From the NCBI RefSeq assembly GCF_963678635.1, contig NC_087068.1, forward strand, positions 3,908,001-3,972,000: a stretch of 64,000 nucleotides of DNA, read 5' to 3'. The position numbers were made by a program, and so were the translations under genes. The notes beneath the pieces were generated by a model. It made no database searches. It worked only from the letters and a program-made list of their open reading frames with translations, and was not told where the DNA came from. This document shows positions 33,479-45,514 of the stretch, piece by piece (the first letter of the stretch is position 1; each line of letters begins with the position of its first letter). The stretch is from Symsagittifera roscoffensis. Taxonomy: Eukaryota > Xenacoelomorpha > Acoela > Convolutidae.

Positions 33479-36144
33479 ATGAACGAAGGAGATCAGAGCC
33501 TTTTGTCTTGCAGTTTCTCGAGCAAAAACTGCTGTCCAACCGTTGCCGAGTTGCTATGGGCACCAGACGAAGATGTTATTCGCCTTCTAGCTAGTCTTTA
33601 GAAAAACAGTTTGCAGTTTCTTGTGAGAGAATGTCTCTCCCAGCTGACAATTAAAACTACAAAAGATTCCGAGTTTGTTCGGAACTTGACTGCCCTCTCC
33701 TTAGGAATAAACAAATTGAAGACCACCTTAGTTCCGGCTGTCGAAAAGTCACTCGACACAGGTGTGACTGCAATAATCAAGACGGTTGCAAAACTTGTTC
33801 AAGCCAAACCGGCGACTTTTTCTCCAACAGTTAACGAATCACAGCACACATTGCAAAAACGCATCGATGGCATTGACGAGTATACGGGAAACAACATCAA
33901 TGGTCAATTGGAATCCAAAAAATGCGCTGCTGCTAACATTTGCAAACATCTTGAGTTGACACCAACATTAACTGATATTTCCAGACTTGGAAATTTTGAC
34001 AAGGATAAATTCAGACCGAGTACAATGCTTGTGAAATTCCATAACTCTTGGGATGTCAGAAAAATTTTCTCGAAACGATCGCAGCTGAAGACGTTAACAA
34101 AAAAAGTGTATCTACCTCATAGTATGAAGGCATCATACCAAAAAATGGTAAAAGCTTGCTGACTCAAACGACGAGAGTTGGAAAACACTGGAGTAAATCC
34201 TTCGCGCCTAAAATTCGGTCACTGAAATTGCTGTTAGATGGCAAATCTGTGAAAGCACGAATTCTGGTTACGACGCTAAAACAACAAAACTCCATTGCTA
34301 ACGAGGAAAACGATGAAATGACGACGCAAGTAATTGACTATCAACATTGGATGTGATCATATTGAATACCCGCAGCCCTCTATCTCAGAATCGACGACAA
34401 TTTTTTTCAAAAGTTGTTATCCTTTGTCTACCGCAAATTCTTGTTATATAGTAAAAAATGTGCGTCTAAAAATCCATCGCTTAAAGCACCAAATTGATGT
34501 TTCCTTGAATAACGCTCAGTCTTGCTACAAAGGAAAACTTGCCAGTTCACGCAACTTGAGGCTTATTTTCTAGTATTTTAAATGCTTCAGAAGCTTGTCT
34601 CTCATTCCATCTAAAATTTTCTTTCCTTTGCTCAAAGCGACTTCACACGAAGGTCGACTTTGCCAGTAAAAACCGAGTTAGGGGATCAAGTGGTTACTGA
34701 TTACAAAATGTCACCTGCAAAAGTTACACAGATTCTTACACAGAGAAGTTGGATATTACTAAATCACGTGGATCAGACGAGTTGCCACCGGTGACTTTCA
34801 AGAAAGCTTCAAACACTCTTTGCGTTTCTACGGGAAAATTTTTCTACCAAACAAATCAAACTTGCATTTACCCAGATGAATGGAAAAATGGTTAAGTTAC
34901 CCTGTTGATGAAAAAGCTTTGAACTTATGGACCGATCATTCTCCTTGATATCGTATCCAAAGGTTATTAAAATGTATTGATGACGATCTTTACCAGCATG
35001 TCAGAACTCGGATTCCGCGTGTCAGTGATTTCCAGAAACGACGCTCTCTTATTTTCCACTTTTTATGCTTTCTTGAGATTTATAAAGTAGTACAAAATCC
35101 AAAAATTCTTGTCAAAGCTGTCTATTGAAATTTTGCAAAGGCTTTTTACAAACTGAAACTCAGTATACTGATTGACAAACTCAAAAAAAATGTCTTCGGT
35201 GGCCGCCTACTCAAAATCCTCAGTTATCTTATGAATAGAGAACAGTTTGTTCAAAACGTTTCGTTCATGTTTGATTGGTTGAAGCAGTGTCTGAGAGTAC
35301 CATTCGGTGCTGTTATTCTTCGCACTCTTCAGCTGACGAAATAATTGATTTCCTTTCGTGTCCGCAGTTCGGAAGTATTACACCCTTCGTTTGCCCGGAT
35401 AAAGATACTCCACTTGACTCTGTGAATGTTTTTTAAATACGCTCAAACATCAGAATCCTAACTCGTCGAACGACTCGAGTACAAATATCTGGAAAGACAA
35501 AATTAAATTTAATAAGAGAGGTAAACGCAAACTTTATCGGGAGAAAATTTCAACAAACACACCAGACTACGAACACCATAGTGAGCCATTACGACAACAG
35601 AGACGCTTTGTCGAAGGAGGAGTTTTCGAGGGAAAGGATTCAGAAACAGCCAAAACAGACGAGGAGACAAAAATTTCAATAAAAACACCAGACTATGAAT
35701 ACCATAGTGAGCCATTAAGACAACACAGACGATTTGTCGAAAGTTGAGATTTCGAGGAAAAGGATTCAGAAAAAAACAACAATTGCTCAACAATATTTAT
35801 AAACCAGATCCAATTGCTCAAAAATATTTAAAAACATTTTTTTTTCGTACTGTATTTTTAGTTACCGCTTGTATAATTTTTTTTCAGTCTTAATTGAACG
35901 AGGATTTTTAATCCAGTTTTCAGAGGACATTTCAGTTCAGCTTTCAAAAATACAATTGAGCCGTCCTTTATCTCGTCTCAAGTGCTGATGAGTGCGATGA
36001 TAATTTCTGAACCAACTGAACCATCTCATCCCCATTACTGATGAATGCGATGATATTTTCTAAACCAACTGAACCATCTCATCTCAAATACTGATGAGTG
36101 CGATGATAATTTCTGAATCAACGGAACCATCTCATCTCAAATAC
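33479..36144 (+). pseudogene. LINE-B unit 4 (best ORF1)
   Basis: ORF1 starts at the ATG at 33479 (MNEGDQSLLS) and stays in one frame through VAELLWAPDEDVIRLLASL. An in-frame TAG stands at 33599-33601, and the frame then runs open to 34162 with LTPTLTDISRLGNFDKDKFR and WDVRKIFSKR. This is an RRM-like LINE ORF1 protein, presumably the RNA-binding partner of the RT (family knowledge). RT parts (34500-35270) are broken. The chimeric tail starts at 35271 as in units 1 and 2. Differences from units 1-3 show that it is an older or independently drifting copy. Confidence 0.7.
35985..36143. repeat. 53-bp tandem repeat x 3 (unit 4)
   Basis: Units at 35985, 36038 and 36091. The second has CTGATGAATG in place of CTGATGAGTG, so the core word is not strictly kept. 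Confidence 0.9.
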
Positions 36145-39100
36145 CTCGAGATGGTTGCAAAACTTGTTCAAGCCAAACCGCCGAATCTTTGTCCAACAGT
36201 TAACGAGTCACAGCACACATTGCAAAAACGCATCGATGGCATTGATGAGTATACGGGAAACAACATCAATGGTCAATTGGAATCCAAAAAATGCGCTGCT
36301 GCTAACATTTGCAAACATCTTGAGTTGACACCAACATTAACTGATATTTCCAGACTTGGAAAATTTGACAAAGATAAATTCAGAACGAGTACAATGCTTG
36401 TGAGTTTCCATAACTCTTGGGATGTCAAAAAAACTTTCTCGAAACGATCGCAGCTGAAGACGTTAACAAAAAAAGTGTATCTACCTCATAGTTTGAAGGC
36501 ATCAGACCAAAAAATGGTAAAAGCTTGCTTACTCAAACGACGAGAGTTAGAAAACACTGGAGTAAATCCTTCCCGCCTAAAATTCGTTCACTGAATATGC
36601 TGTTAGATGGCAAATCTGTGAAAGCACGAGTTCTGGTTACAACGCTATAACAACAAAAACTCCATTGTTAACGAGGAGTACGATAAAATGACCACTGCAA
36701 GTAATTGACTATCAACATTGGATGTGATCATATTGAATACCCGCAGCCCTCTATCTCAGAATCGACGACAATTTTTTTCAAAAGCTGTTATCCTTTGTCT
36801 ACCGCAAATTCTTGTTTTATAGTAAAAAATATGCGTCTAAAAATCCATCGCTTAAAGCACCAAATTGATGTTTCCTTGAATAACGCTCAGTCTTGCTACA
36901 AAGGAAAACTTGCCAGTTCACGCAACTTGAGGCTTATTTTCTAGTATTTTAAATGCTTCAGAAGCTTGTCTCTCATTCCATCTAAAACTTTCTTTCCTTT
37001 GCTCAAAGCGACTTCACACGAAGGTCGACTTTGCCAGTAAAAACCGAGTTAGGGGATCAAGTGGTTACTGATTACAAAATGTCACCTGCAAAAATTACAC
37101 AGATTCTTGCCAAGTTGGATATCACTAAATCACGTAGATCAGACGAGTTACCAACGGTGACTTTCAAGAAAGTTCCAAACACTCTTTGCGTTTCTACTGG
37201 AAAACTTTTCTACCAAACATGCATTTACCCAGATGAATAGAAAATTGGTTAAGTTACCCTGTTGATGAAAAAGCTTTGAACTTATGGACCGATCATTCCC
37301 CTTGATATCATACCCAAAGGTTATTGAAATGTTTTGATGACGATCTTTACCAGCATGTCAGAACTCGGATTCCTCGGTGTCAGTTTGCTTTCCAGAAACG
37401 ACTCTCTCTTATTTTCGATTTTTATGCTTTCTTGACATTTATAAAGGAGTACAAAATCCAAACATTCTTGTCAAAGCTGTCTATTGAAATTTTGCAAAGG
37501 CTTTTGACAAACTGGAACACAGTATACTGATTGACAAACTCAAAAAAAATGGTTTCGGTGGCCACCCACCCAAAATCCTCAGTTATATTATGAAAAGAGA
37601 ACAGTTTGTTCAAATCGTTTCGTTCATGTCGACATTTATCTCATTTACAAGTGGTGTTCCGCAAGGTTCAATATTTGGTCCGCTCTTCTTCCTGATTCAT
37701 GTACTGGACATACCTCATGGTTTGAAATCCGTTCCGTATATGTTCGGTGATGACACAATTTACTGAATTTTAGACAAGATCAACCTTCATCATCCTTTCT
37801 TCAATCAGATCTTGTAGTTCTCGAGAAATTGTTTATTGACAACAAAATTTTCTTAAGTATCGATAAATGTCACTATGTATCAATTCACAGAAATGCAGAA
37901 AACCGTGAGTTCAAACTAGCCGACACAGAATCATTAATGGTCACATCAGAAAAAAATCTTGGTAATTTGATACTTGGAAACCTGAAAAAATTGATTTAGT
38001 GTTTAGAAAAGCGAACAAGGTAATATCTAAGATAAAAACCAACTCAGCGAAAAGGCTTTGCTGGCATGAAAAACTAAACATCTACACGTCTATAGTTATG
38101 CCGATTAAAACATATGGGAGCAACGTCTGGTATCCAAGCAGAACTGATCAAAGAATACTGGAGCAGATATAACGCAGAGCCACCGATTAGATTTTGAATT
38201 TTACCTATATCTATGCACCTACAAATTTTTGACGTTTTAACACTCAGTAAAGTTTGAGATGAAAAACAGGATGTTTTTTCGAAAGCTTACTTTACACTAC
38301 CATCCATCATTGTACCCAACCAGAATGTCGATTCGCAGATTTTTTGATTTGCCGAATGGCCTTTTAAACGTTTATGTTAGAATTTTTGGCTGAGAACTAC
38401 TCGACTGTGCATCAATATTCACAGCCATGTTAAGGTTGGATGTCATTGGCTTGAAACGACAATTTTAACGCTTTTTTGGAAATTTTTTGATAGATTTTAC
38501 GACGTCGAGAGACTATGTACTTGGACTTAAGTTTGTACTTGTCACGCCTGCCGGAAAACTCACTCTATTTGAGTATATTTCATGGGATCACTCCCTGCGG
38601 TTAACCACGAAGTTGTAATAATACTAACAATAATAAATTAGGGGGATGTGAAGGGATTTGTGAACGCAGGGGGAAATCGTGTGAAAAGTAAGAGGGAGGC
38701 TTATGTGAGTAAGAGGGAGCGTAGGGTGAAGTTGTGAAGGAATAGGAGAGGGTTAGGCTTAAACGTGCCTTTTATATAAAAAATGGTTAGGTTCAGATTT
38801 CAAAGAGGCCGTGAGTATAGGCGCGGTCCGACTTCAATTGACCAGTATAGCATCTGTTAAACGAACGGTTTAAATTGGATCTTTGCCCTACTTTTTGAAA
38901 AATATCAGATGTAGTAAAGCTGGTTTTAGGATGTTTGACATATCGTATGTTTGCGCGGTACCCCCATTTTTGTAGTCGCTCAATAGATCACATTTTAACA
39001 TTTGGAAATTTTACCACAGGTAAGAAAAACTCACTTTCTCAGACTTGAATGCATTGGATAACTCGTTGGCCAATGAATTTTTTCCATGAAGATAACTGAG

Positions 39101-39454
39101 ATCGTTACTTAGAATTTAGATCAATTGAGCCCCAAACCCCCCACGTGGAAATGCGTTGAGCGGATTGTCCAATTGGTCCCTTTAGTTCATGGTTAGTTTG
39201 AAAAACGGATCAAAGGCAAACCAAAAAGGGATTTTGAGACCATATTCATCCCTAGTTCTCATATAAAACAAGGAAACGTGTTTGAAAAATTTTCCTAAGT
39301 AGTACCTTAATTTAAGCAAGCTTCAAATATTTATCAGTTAATTTAAAATGCCACATTTTTTCCCATTTGCCGACGCTTGCATTATTTTTAATCAAAACAA
39401 AGTCAAGCTGACTTTTGTTTCAAATTCTTGCAATCTGTAAATGTTGTCTGACCG
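36145..39454 (+). pseudogene. LINE-B unit 5 with full 3' half
   Basis: An ORF1 end with an open frame 36094-36594 that reads on into LLKRRELENTGVNPSRLKF; units 1-4 have a stop (AAGCTTGCTGA) where this copy has AAGCTTGCTTA. The RT reaches [17 protein letters not shown] (about 37643) and YMFGDDTIY (about 37738-37764), then a stop. The C-terminal parts and 3' flank (38636-39454) match unit 3. It has many independent substitutions, so it is dead. Confidence 0.7.
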
Positions 39455-41700
39455 TTCCAACACTCTTTGCGTTTCTACTGTAAAACTTTTCGAACAAACA
39501 AATCATACTTGCATTTACCCAGATGAATGAAAAAATTGGTTAAATTACCCTGTTGATGAAAAAACTTTGAACTTATGGACCGATGATTCTCCTTAATATC
39601 AAATCCAAAGGTTATTAAAAATGTATTAATTGCGATCTTTACCAGCATGTCAGAACTCGGATTCCTCGGTGTCAGTTTGCTTTCCAGAAACGACTCTCTC
39701 TTATTTTCCATTTTTATGCTTTCTTGACATTTATAAAGGAGTGCAAAATCCAAACATTCTTGTCGAAGCTGTCTATTGAAATTTTGCAAAGACTTTTGAC
39801 AAACTGGACCGCAGTATACTGATTGGCAAACTCAAAAAAGTGGTATCGGTGTTCGCCCACTCAAAATCCTCAGTTATTCTATGAATAGAGATTAGTTTGT
39901 ACAAATCAGCTCGTTCAAGTCGACACTTTTCTCATTTACAAGTGGTGTTCTGCAAAGTTCAATACTTGGTCCACTCTGTTCCTGATTCATGTACTGAACA
40001 TACCTGATGGTTTGAAATCCGTTCCGTATATGTTCGCTGATGACACAATTAACTGAACTTTAGACAAGATAAATCTTCATCATCCTTTCTTCAATGAGAT
40101 CTTGTAGTTCTCGAGAAATTGTTTATTGACAACAGAGTTTTCTTCAGTATCGATAAATGTCACTATATATCATTTCACAGAAGTGCAGAAAACCATGAGT
40201 TCAAACTAGCCGACACAGAATGATTAATGGTCACATCAGAAAAAGATCTTGGTAATTTGATATTTGGAAACCTGAAAACATTGATTTAATGTTTAGAAAA
40301 GCGAACAAGGTAATATCTAAGTTAAAAACAAATTTAGCAAAAAACCTTCGGCGGCAAGAAAAACTAAGCCTCTACAAGTCTATGGTTATGCCGATTAAAA
40401 CATATGGGAGCAACGTCTGGTATCCAAACAGAACCGATCGACGAACACTGGAGCAGATATAACGCAGAGCCACCGATTGGATTTTGAATATTACCTTTAT
40501 CTATGCACCTACAGATTTTTGACGTTTAACACTCAGTAATGTTTTAGATGGAAAACACGATGTTTTTTCGAAAGCTTACCTTTCACTACCATCCGTCATT
40601 GTACCCAACCAGAGTCTCGATTCGCAGACTATTCGATTTGCCGAATGGCATTTTAAACGTTTTATGTGGGAATTTTTGGCTGATTCACAGCCATGTTAAA
40701 GTTGGATGTCACTGGCTTGAAACGACGACTTTTACGCTTTTTTGGAACTTTTTTGATAGATTTTACGACGTTGAGAGACCATGTAATTGGACTTATGATT
40801 GTACTTGTCACGCTTGTCGGAAAATATACTCTATTTGAGTATATTTCATGTACGCGAAGTTGTAATAATACTAACAAAAATAAGTTGGGGGATGTCAAGG
40901 GATTTGTGAACGCGCGGGGGAATCGTGTGAAAAGTAAGGGGGCGGCTGATGTGAGTAAGGGGGAGGTAGGGTGAACTTGTGAAGGAATAGGAGAGGGCTA
41001 GGCTTAAACGTGCCTTTTATATAAAAAATGGTTAGGTTCAGATTTCAAAGAGACCGTGAGTATAGGCGCGATCCGACTTCAATTGACCAGTATAGCATCT
41101 GTTAAACGAACGGTACAAATTGGATCTTTGCCCTACTTTTTGAAAAATATCGGATGTAGTAAAGCTGGTTTTCGGATGTTTGACATATCGTATGTTTGCG
41201 CGGTACCCCCATTTTTGTAGTCGCTCAATAGATCACATCTTAACATTTGGAAATTTTACCACAGGTGAGAAAAACTCGCTTTCTCAGACTCCAATGCATT
41301 GGATAACTCGTTGACCAATAAATTTTATTTTCCAGGAAGATATCTGAGATCGTTACTTAGAGTAATTGAGCCCCCCAACCCCCCACGTGGAAATGGGTTG
41401 GGGGGATTTTTCAATTAGTCCGATTACTTCATGGTTAGTTTGAAAAACTGATCAAAGGCAAACCAAAAAGGGATTTTGAGACCATATTCATCACTAGTGC
41501 TCATATAAAATAAGGAAAAGTTTTTGAAAAAACTTCCCACGTTGTACCCTAATATCAGCAAGCTTCAAATAAATATCGGTTATTTTAAAATACCAAACTT
41601 TTTTTCCATTCACCGATGCTTGCATTATTTTTATTCAGAACAAAGTCAGGCTGACTTTTGTTTCAAATTCTTGCAATCTGTAATGTTGTCTGACCTTTCC
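39455..41700 (+). pseudogene. LINE-B 3' half, third copy
   Basis: Starts with the same mid-RT junction as 31846, but runs on through the palm, the catalytic box YMFADDTIN (about 40027-40053) and the C terminus (40548-40838, with WTYDCTCHACRKIYSI). The simple-repeat tail (40861-40885) and the 3' flank follow, ending near 41700. This is the only copy with the usual F-A-D-D. The array ends here. Confidence 0.7.
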
Positions 41701-41778
41701 TGCTCGTGGTGTTTATTTATTGGTGCTAGCAAGCTCCTTTTCAAAACATCGTTCCTTATTCAACTAAAAGGCTGAATC

Positions 41779-41999
41779 GGAGTGCAGCCAGTATTTAGAC
41801 AACCGCGTATTCATACTCGTCAGTATTTAGACAAATACTGTATCAACCAATCAGAATCGAGGAAAGACATAAATATTCCAAAATAAATAATAAGTATTAT
41901 TTAATTTCTTCTTTGTCTCGATTCTGATTGGTTGAAACAGTATTTGTCTGAAAACTGACCAGTCTGAATACGCGGTTGTCTAAATACTGCTATGTAACC
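41779..41999. mobile_element. fold-back MITE (~220 bp) in the long intron
   Basis: Two arms of about 72 bp, beginning CAGTATTTAGACAACCGCGT at 41789 and ending as its inverted copy at 41989, pair with about five mismatches. They enclose a short AT-rich loop. The outer ~10 bp (GGAGTGCAGC / CTATGTAACC) pair only partly. GGCTGAATC lies on both sides (41770-41778 and 42000-42008), a likely 8-9-bp target duplication. No transposase is present. P- or hAT-like transposition fits the duplication length, but the family is not certain. Confidence 0.75.
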
Positions 42000-42166
42000 G
42001 GCTGAATCAACTGCCTGGTCGTATTTATTCTAATCATGATAGGTTTTAATCATAATTACTTTTCTTTTCGACTGTTTTTTTTTAATCAAAATGAACCGTG
42101 CGGGTCCTTTTGTAATCAATGAGTTTATTGCTCTTACGAATATATAGCATATGTTTTTGCCTTCAG

Positions 42167-42619
42167 GGATGCGGATCCTCCAGTCGAAAACAGCAGCCAG
42201 AAAACACACAACTTGAAATCCAGCTGACAGGAACTTTCTGGAAGGAAATCACAGAGACCCTCAAAGTAGTCCCAAGCTTTCCTTCAGAACTGGAACAGTT
42301 TAATCCATTCACAAAATGCACTCAAGGACATTCGAAATTGATTTATAACTTTCTCTTAAGTGGCCAGAAAGGGCTTCTGATTCGAGGCCAAAAAGCTTCC
42401 CCTGCTACAGCGAATGCTCCGGAAAAATTTAGTCATGGATGTGTGTTTCTCCCAGCCCCTGCTTTTGACAAGGTCATTCTATTTAAAAGGATTTCTGATA
42501 TACACAGATTCGATGAGGCAAAAAGAAAGCAGTTTTGTCCTCTAAAAACCAAAGGGATCATTGACGCGCTTATCGATCAAGCTGGGGACCTAAAACAACT
42601 TATGGGACCAGAACACAAG
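42167..42619 (+). CDS. spliced host gene, 453-bp exon 5
   Basis: Acceptor TGCCTTCAG|GG and donor AAG|GTCAGT enclose 151 codons, in phase 0 at both ends. The first 26 codons (GCGSSSRKQQPENTQLEIQL then TGT) are a fourth copy of the 78-bp exon module. The rest is unique: FWKEITETLKVVPSFPSELE, CVFLPAPAFDKVILFKRISD, and near the end KGIIDALIDQAGDLKQLM. That last word resembles the ankyrin-like repeat word GRGIIHNAIDAANPEMFNLL of the large exon at 50574. I do not recognise the domain in 42245-42540. The exon joins exon 4 across a ~21-kb intron. Coding quality (no stops, good borders) is clear; the function is unknown. Confidence 0.75.
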
Positions 42620-42828
42620 GTCAGTGATATCGATGCAACATACCGTTTCCCCCTTTCTTCCATTTATTTCAGCAAAACACCATTCCATAAAAGTTTCACA
42701 TAAAGCAGATCTAGGATTATCTGATTAGAATTTTCGAAACCTATTGCACTCTTCAGCCAATTGAAACAATAGGTCAACGTTATGTGGAACAAAATATTAG
42801 GTCAACCATACACAAAACATAATCGGAC
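42620..42828 (+). other. possible 53-bp intron and early terminal exon
   Basis: Right after exon 5, 42620-42672 has GT at its start and the good acceptor CCCCCTTTCTTCCATTTATTTCAG at its end. If used, the next exon adds QNTIP and stops at 42690, giving a short protein of about 249 residues. If not used, splicing must go on to an exon beyond. The rest, up to the gap, has nothing recognised. Confidence 0.35.
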
Positions 42829-43028
42829 NNNNNNNNNNNNNNNNNNNNNNNNNNNNNNNNNNNNNNNNNNNNNNNNNNNNNNNNNNNNNNNNNNNNNNNN
42901 NNNNNNNNNNNNNNNNNNNNNNNNNNNNNNNNNNNNNNNNNNNNNNNNNNNNNNNNNNNNNNNNNNNNNNNNNNNNNNNNNNNNNNNNNNNNNNNNNNNN
43001 NNNNNNNNNNNNNNNNNNNNNNNNNNNN
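42829..43028. other. assembly gap (200 N)
   Basis: Exactly 200 N. It lies between exon 5 and the segmental duplication; the start of duplication copy 1, and perhaps an exon, are hidden in it. Confidence 0.99.
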
Positions 43029-44209
43029 CAGTTTCTTGACAACAAGCATGTGTTCAATTTGCAAACGTTAGTTTCTTTCAACTATACTGAAAAAATGCTT
43101 ATCATACAGTTTTTGATATACGAAACTTATGCGAAAAGCATATTTTCGACGAAAAACCAAACCCATTTTTTCTTACATCAGCAAAAATTCAATAAAACTT
43201 TGAAATAACTCTTTTTTTTGAAGCTGAAAACAAAAATTAGGCTTTTTTTTTACTTTAAAAAAGATTTCATAATTCTGCTGAACAATTTAACTTGTTCTCA
43301 ATCTGTAAAAACATTAAACAAAAGCCCATTTGACCCTACCAATGATAATATTCAGTTTTTTTTCTTAAATTTTAATTTTGTCTCTGCATAAAAGCTTATC
43401 CCACAATATTCATATATGATAATTTTTATGATAAACTGTTTTCGATCAAAAAACAAAAAATGATTGCTTATAATGCTCTTTATTGCTCGGAATATAACAA
43501 TTCTCATAAAAAGTATTTTTTGACTCTGTCTATGATCAGCTTTAATTGATTCAAAAAATTTTTCAATTTTTTCTCTCGAAATTACAATGATAAGCCTTTT
43601 TTCGACCAAACGATGCAAAATGATTTTATCAAAATACTGAAATTTTCAATTTTTCTCTCGAAAAAATGCTAATCATACAATTTTTCATTTATAAATTTTT
43701 CAATTAATTGTTCATCATATAATTATCAAACTGACCTCAATATTCAAATACTCATAATATTGTCAAATAAACTCATTTTAAACTTATTTTGAATGGTTTT
43801 TAAATAATTTACTTGTCCATCAAGTTTCATAAATTAAAAACGTTTAATAAAATTGAATTTTTTTTGATGACCAGTTAGCTTTAAAATCGTCAAGTAGACC
43901 ACATATCTTAAACAAAATTTTTTAAAAAATTTTGAAATTTTGAATGAAAATTGTATAACAAGCTTTTTTATCCATCGACGCCATATATGAATTTTTATGA
44001 CGAGCATTTTTTTCTGTGAACGTCAACCCGGGTAACTCTCGAAACGATAAATTTCTGCACTTTATAGCAACAACAATTAATAGCTGCAAACTCGAACTTA
44101 CCGGTTTTGACAAGATTGGATTGGGATCGATTTTAGTACAAAGAAGTACGTTGATTAAACTTAGATCGAGTTTAGTATGAAAAAAGTACAAAGATTAAAT
44201 AAAAAAGAT

Positions 44210-45005
44210 GAAGATTGATTTAGATTGATTTAAAATCGATTTGAGTTGATCTTAAAGCCCAGCTTAAAAAATTGATCCAAATCGATTTTGAATCTACTTA
44301 AATGCGTTTTTTTTTCAGACTGAATTAGTTTTTATATTTAAGGAGATTAAAACTGATTTAAATCGTTTTTTCTTCATTCCAGATTTATAAGTTTTGTATT
44401 TTTATTGCATTTATCTATTGCTAATCATTTTTCATTATACAACCATAGCGTATTGTAGCATCAAAAAGACCAAACAAAAAACCAAAATATCGAAAAAGTT
44501 CTATGATTTTCTTGCATACATTGAGTTCAAAAACTGATCTATATTGATTTTTTTCCTTATTTCTTTTAAAAGTTTTGCTCAAATTCTTCATAATTTTGAC
44601 CCTTTTCTTCTTTGTAACATAAGATTTGCAAAATTTTTCTATAATTTCATTGCCTTTTTCGAGCTTAAAATCTGATTTATGTGGATCATTTTTTTGAATT
44701 ATATAAAATCTGACACGAGTATTTATATTTAAACATCAAGAATAAAAAAAATCACTATTTTTTAAGGGTATGTTTTTTCGCCATGTTTGCGAAGAAATTG
44801 ATTTTAGTGGGTCTAAAAACCCATCCAAATCGATTTAAATCGATTTTTTAGACACTTAAATTGATTTAAATTTTTTAAAAAGATCGATTTAAATTGATTT
44901 AAAATGGATTTAAGTGAGTTTTGGATGGATTTCAGTGAGTCGGAAAATCCATCCAAATCGATTTGAATCAATTTTTTAGACACTTGAATCGATTTAAAAT
45001 TTCTC
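44210..45005. repeat. ATCGATTTAAAT-rich repeats
   Basis: Many copies of GATTTAAATCGATTT-like words (44210-44300 and 44818-45005), partly in inverted pairs such as CCATCCAAATCGATTT against AAATGGATTT...GGATGG. A shorter version is in copy 2 (49655-49800). The second cluster lies in the 430 bp missing from copy 2. The minus frame 44813-45016 (FKSIQ/LKSIL repeats) is only this repeat translated. Confidence 0.6.
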
Positions 45006-45099
45006 AGTGCGGACATTCAAATCTGAACTGTAAAAAAAACGGTTAAAGTAGGTCAAATGAGTATATAACCCCTCGAGTATACTTGAACAAAGTTAGCGC

Positions 45100-45171
45100 A
45101 AGGTGGGAGTCGAACACGGTCGAGCGCGGTTTTGACCGGTATCATATACGTTAGGCTATAGCCTTGTTTTC
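45100..45171 (-). tRNA. tRNA-like element (decayed tRNA or SINE head), copy 1
   Basis: On the minus strand, TATAGCCTAACGTAT resembles a D-arm/A box, and GTTCGACTCCC, about 35 bases on, is a good B box. CAAGG at the 5' side pairs with CCTTG at the 3' side, enclosing 68 nt. The T stem pairs poorly and the anticodon loop is not a normal seven bases, so this is probably a tRNA-derived remnant and not a working tRNA. An identical-type copy is at 50155-50224. Confidence 0.35.
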
Positions 45172-45514
45172 GTACAAGCTTTTCACTTTTATTTACGTTC
45201 GCATTTACTTTTGCGCTGCAACAAGAGCTAATTACTCCGTCACTTTCTTAGAAAGTCGAAAGAAGAGTGATTTGCACTCCAATTACAAAAGAAATAAATG
45301 AATTTCACTTCTTTTGAGAAAAAATAGAAAATCGGTTCAAAGTATTCTTTTATAACTAATGGAGAATAGTTTTCATTGCATTAAAAACAGTTACTTTATA
45401 ATCCAATTTTATATAAAAAATAATCAATTGTTTTCAATTTTTCGATTGACAGACTGTAAACGTCTAAGGAAAATTGATTACTATAATTGAAATTTCGGTT
45501 CAGTATTGTTTTAG

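Noticed and set aside
25528-35793. Hydrophobic minus-strand frames (25528-25839, 27980-28210, 35509-35793) that look like membrane proteins
   Set aside because: They are the antisense of the chimeric tail frame; the hydrophobic look comes from AAA/GAA-rich sense codons.
44813-45016. Repeat protein FKSIQ/LKSIL on the minus strand
   Set aside because: It is a translation of the ATCGATTTAAAT repeat and is absent from copy 2.
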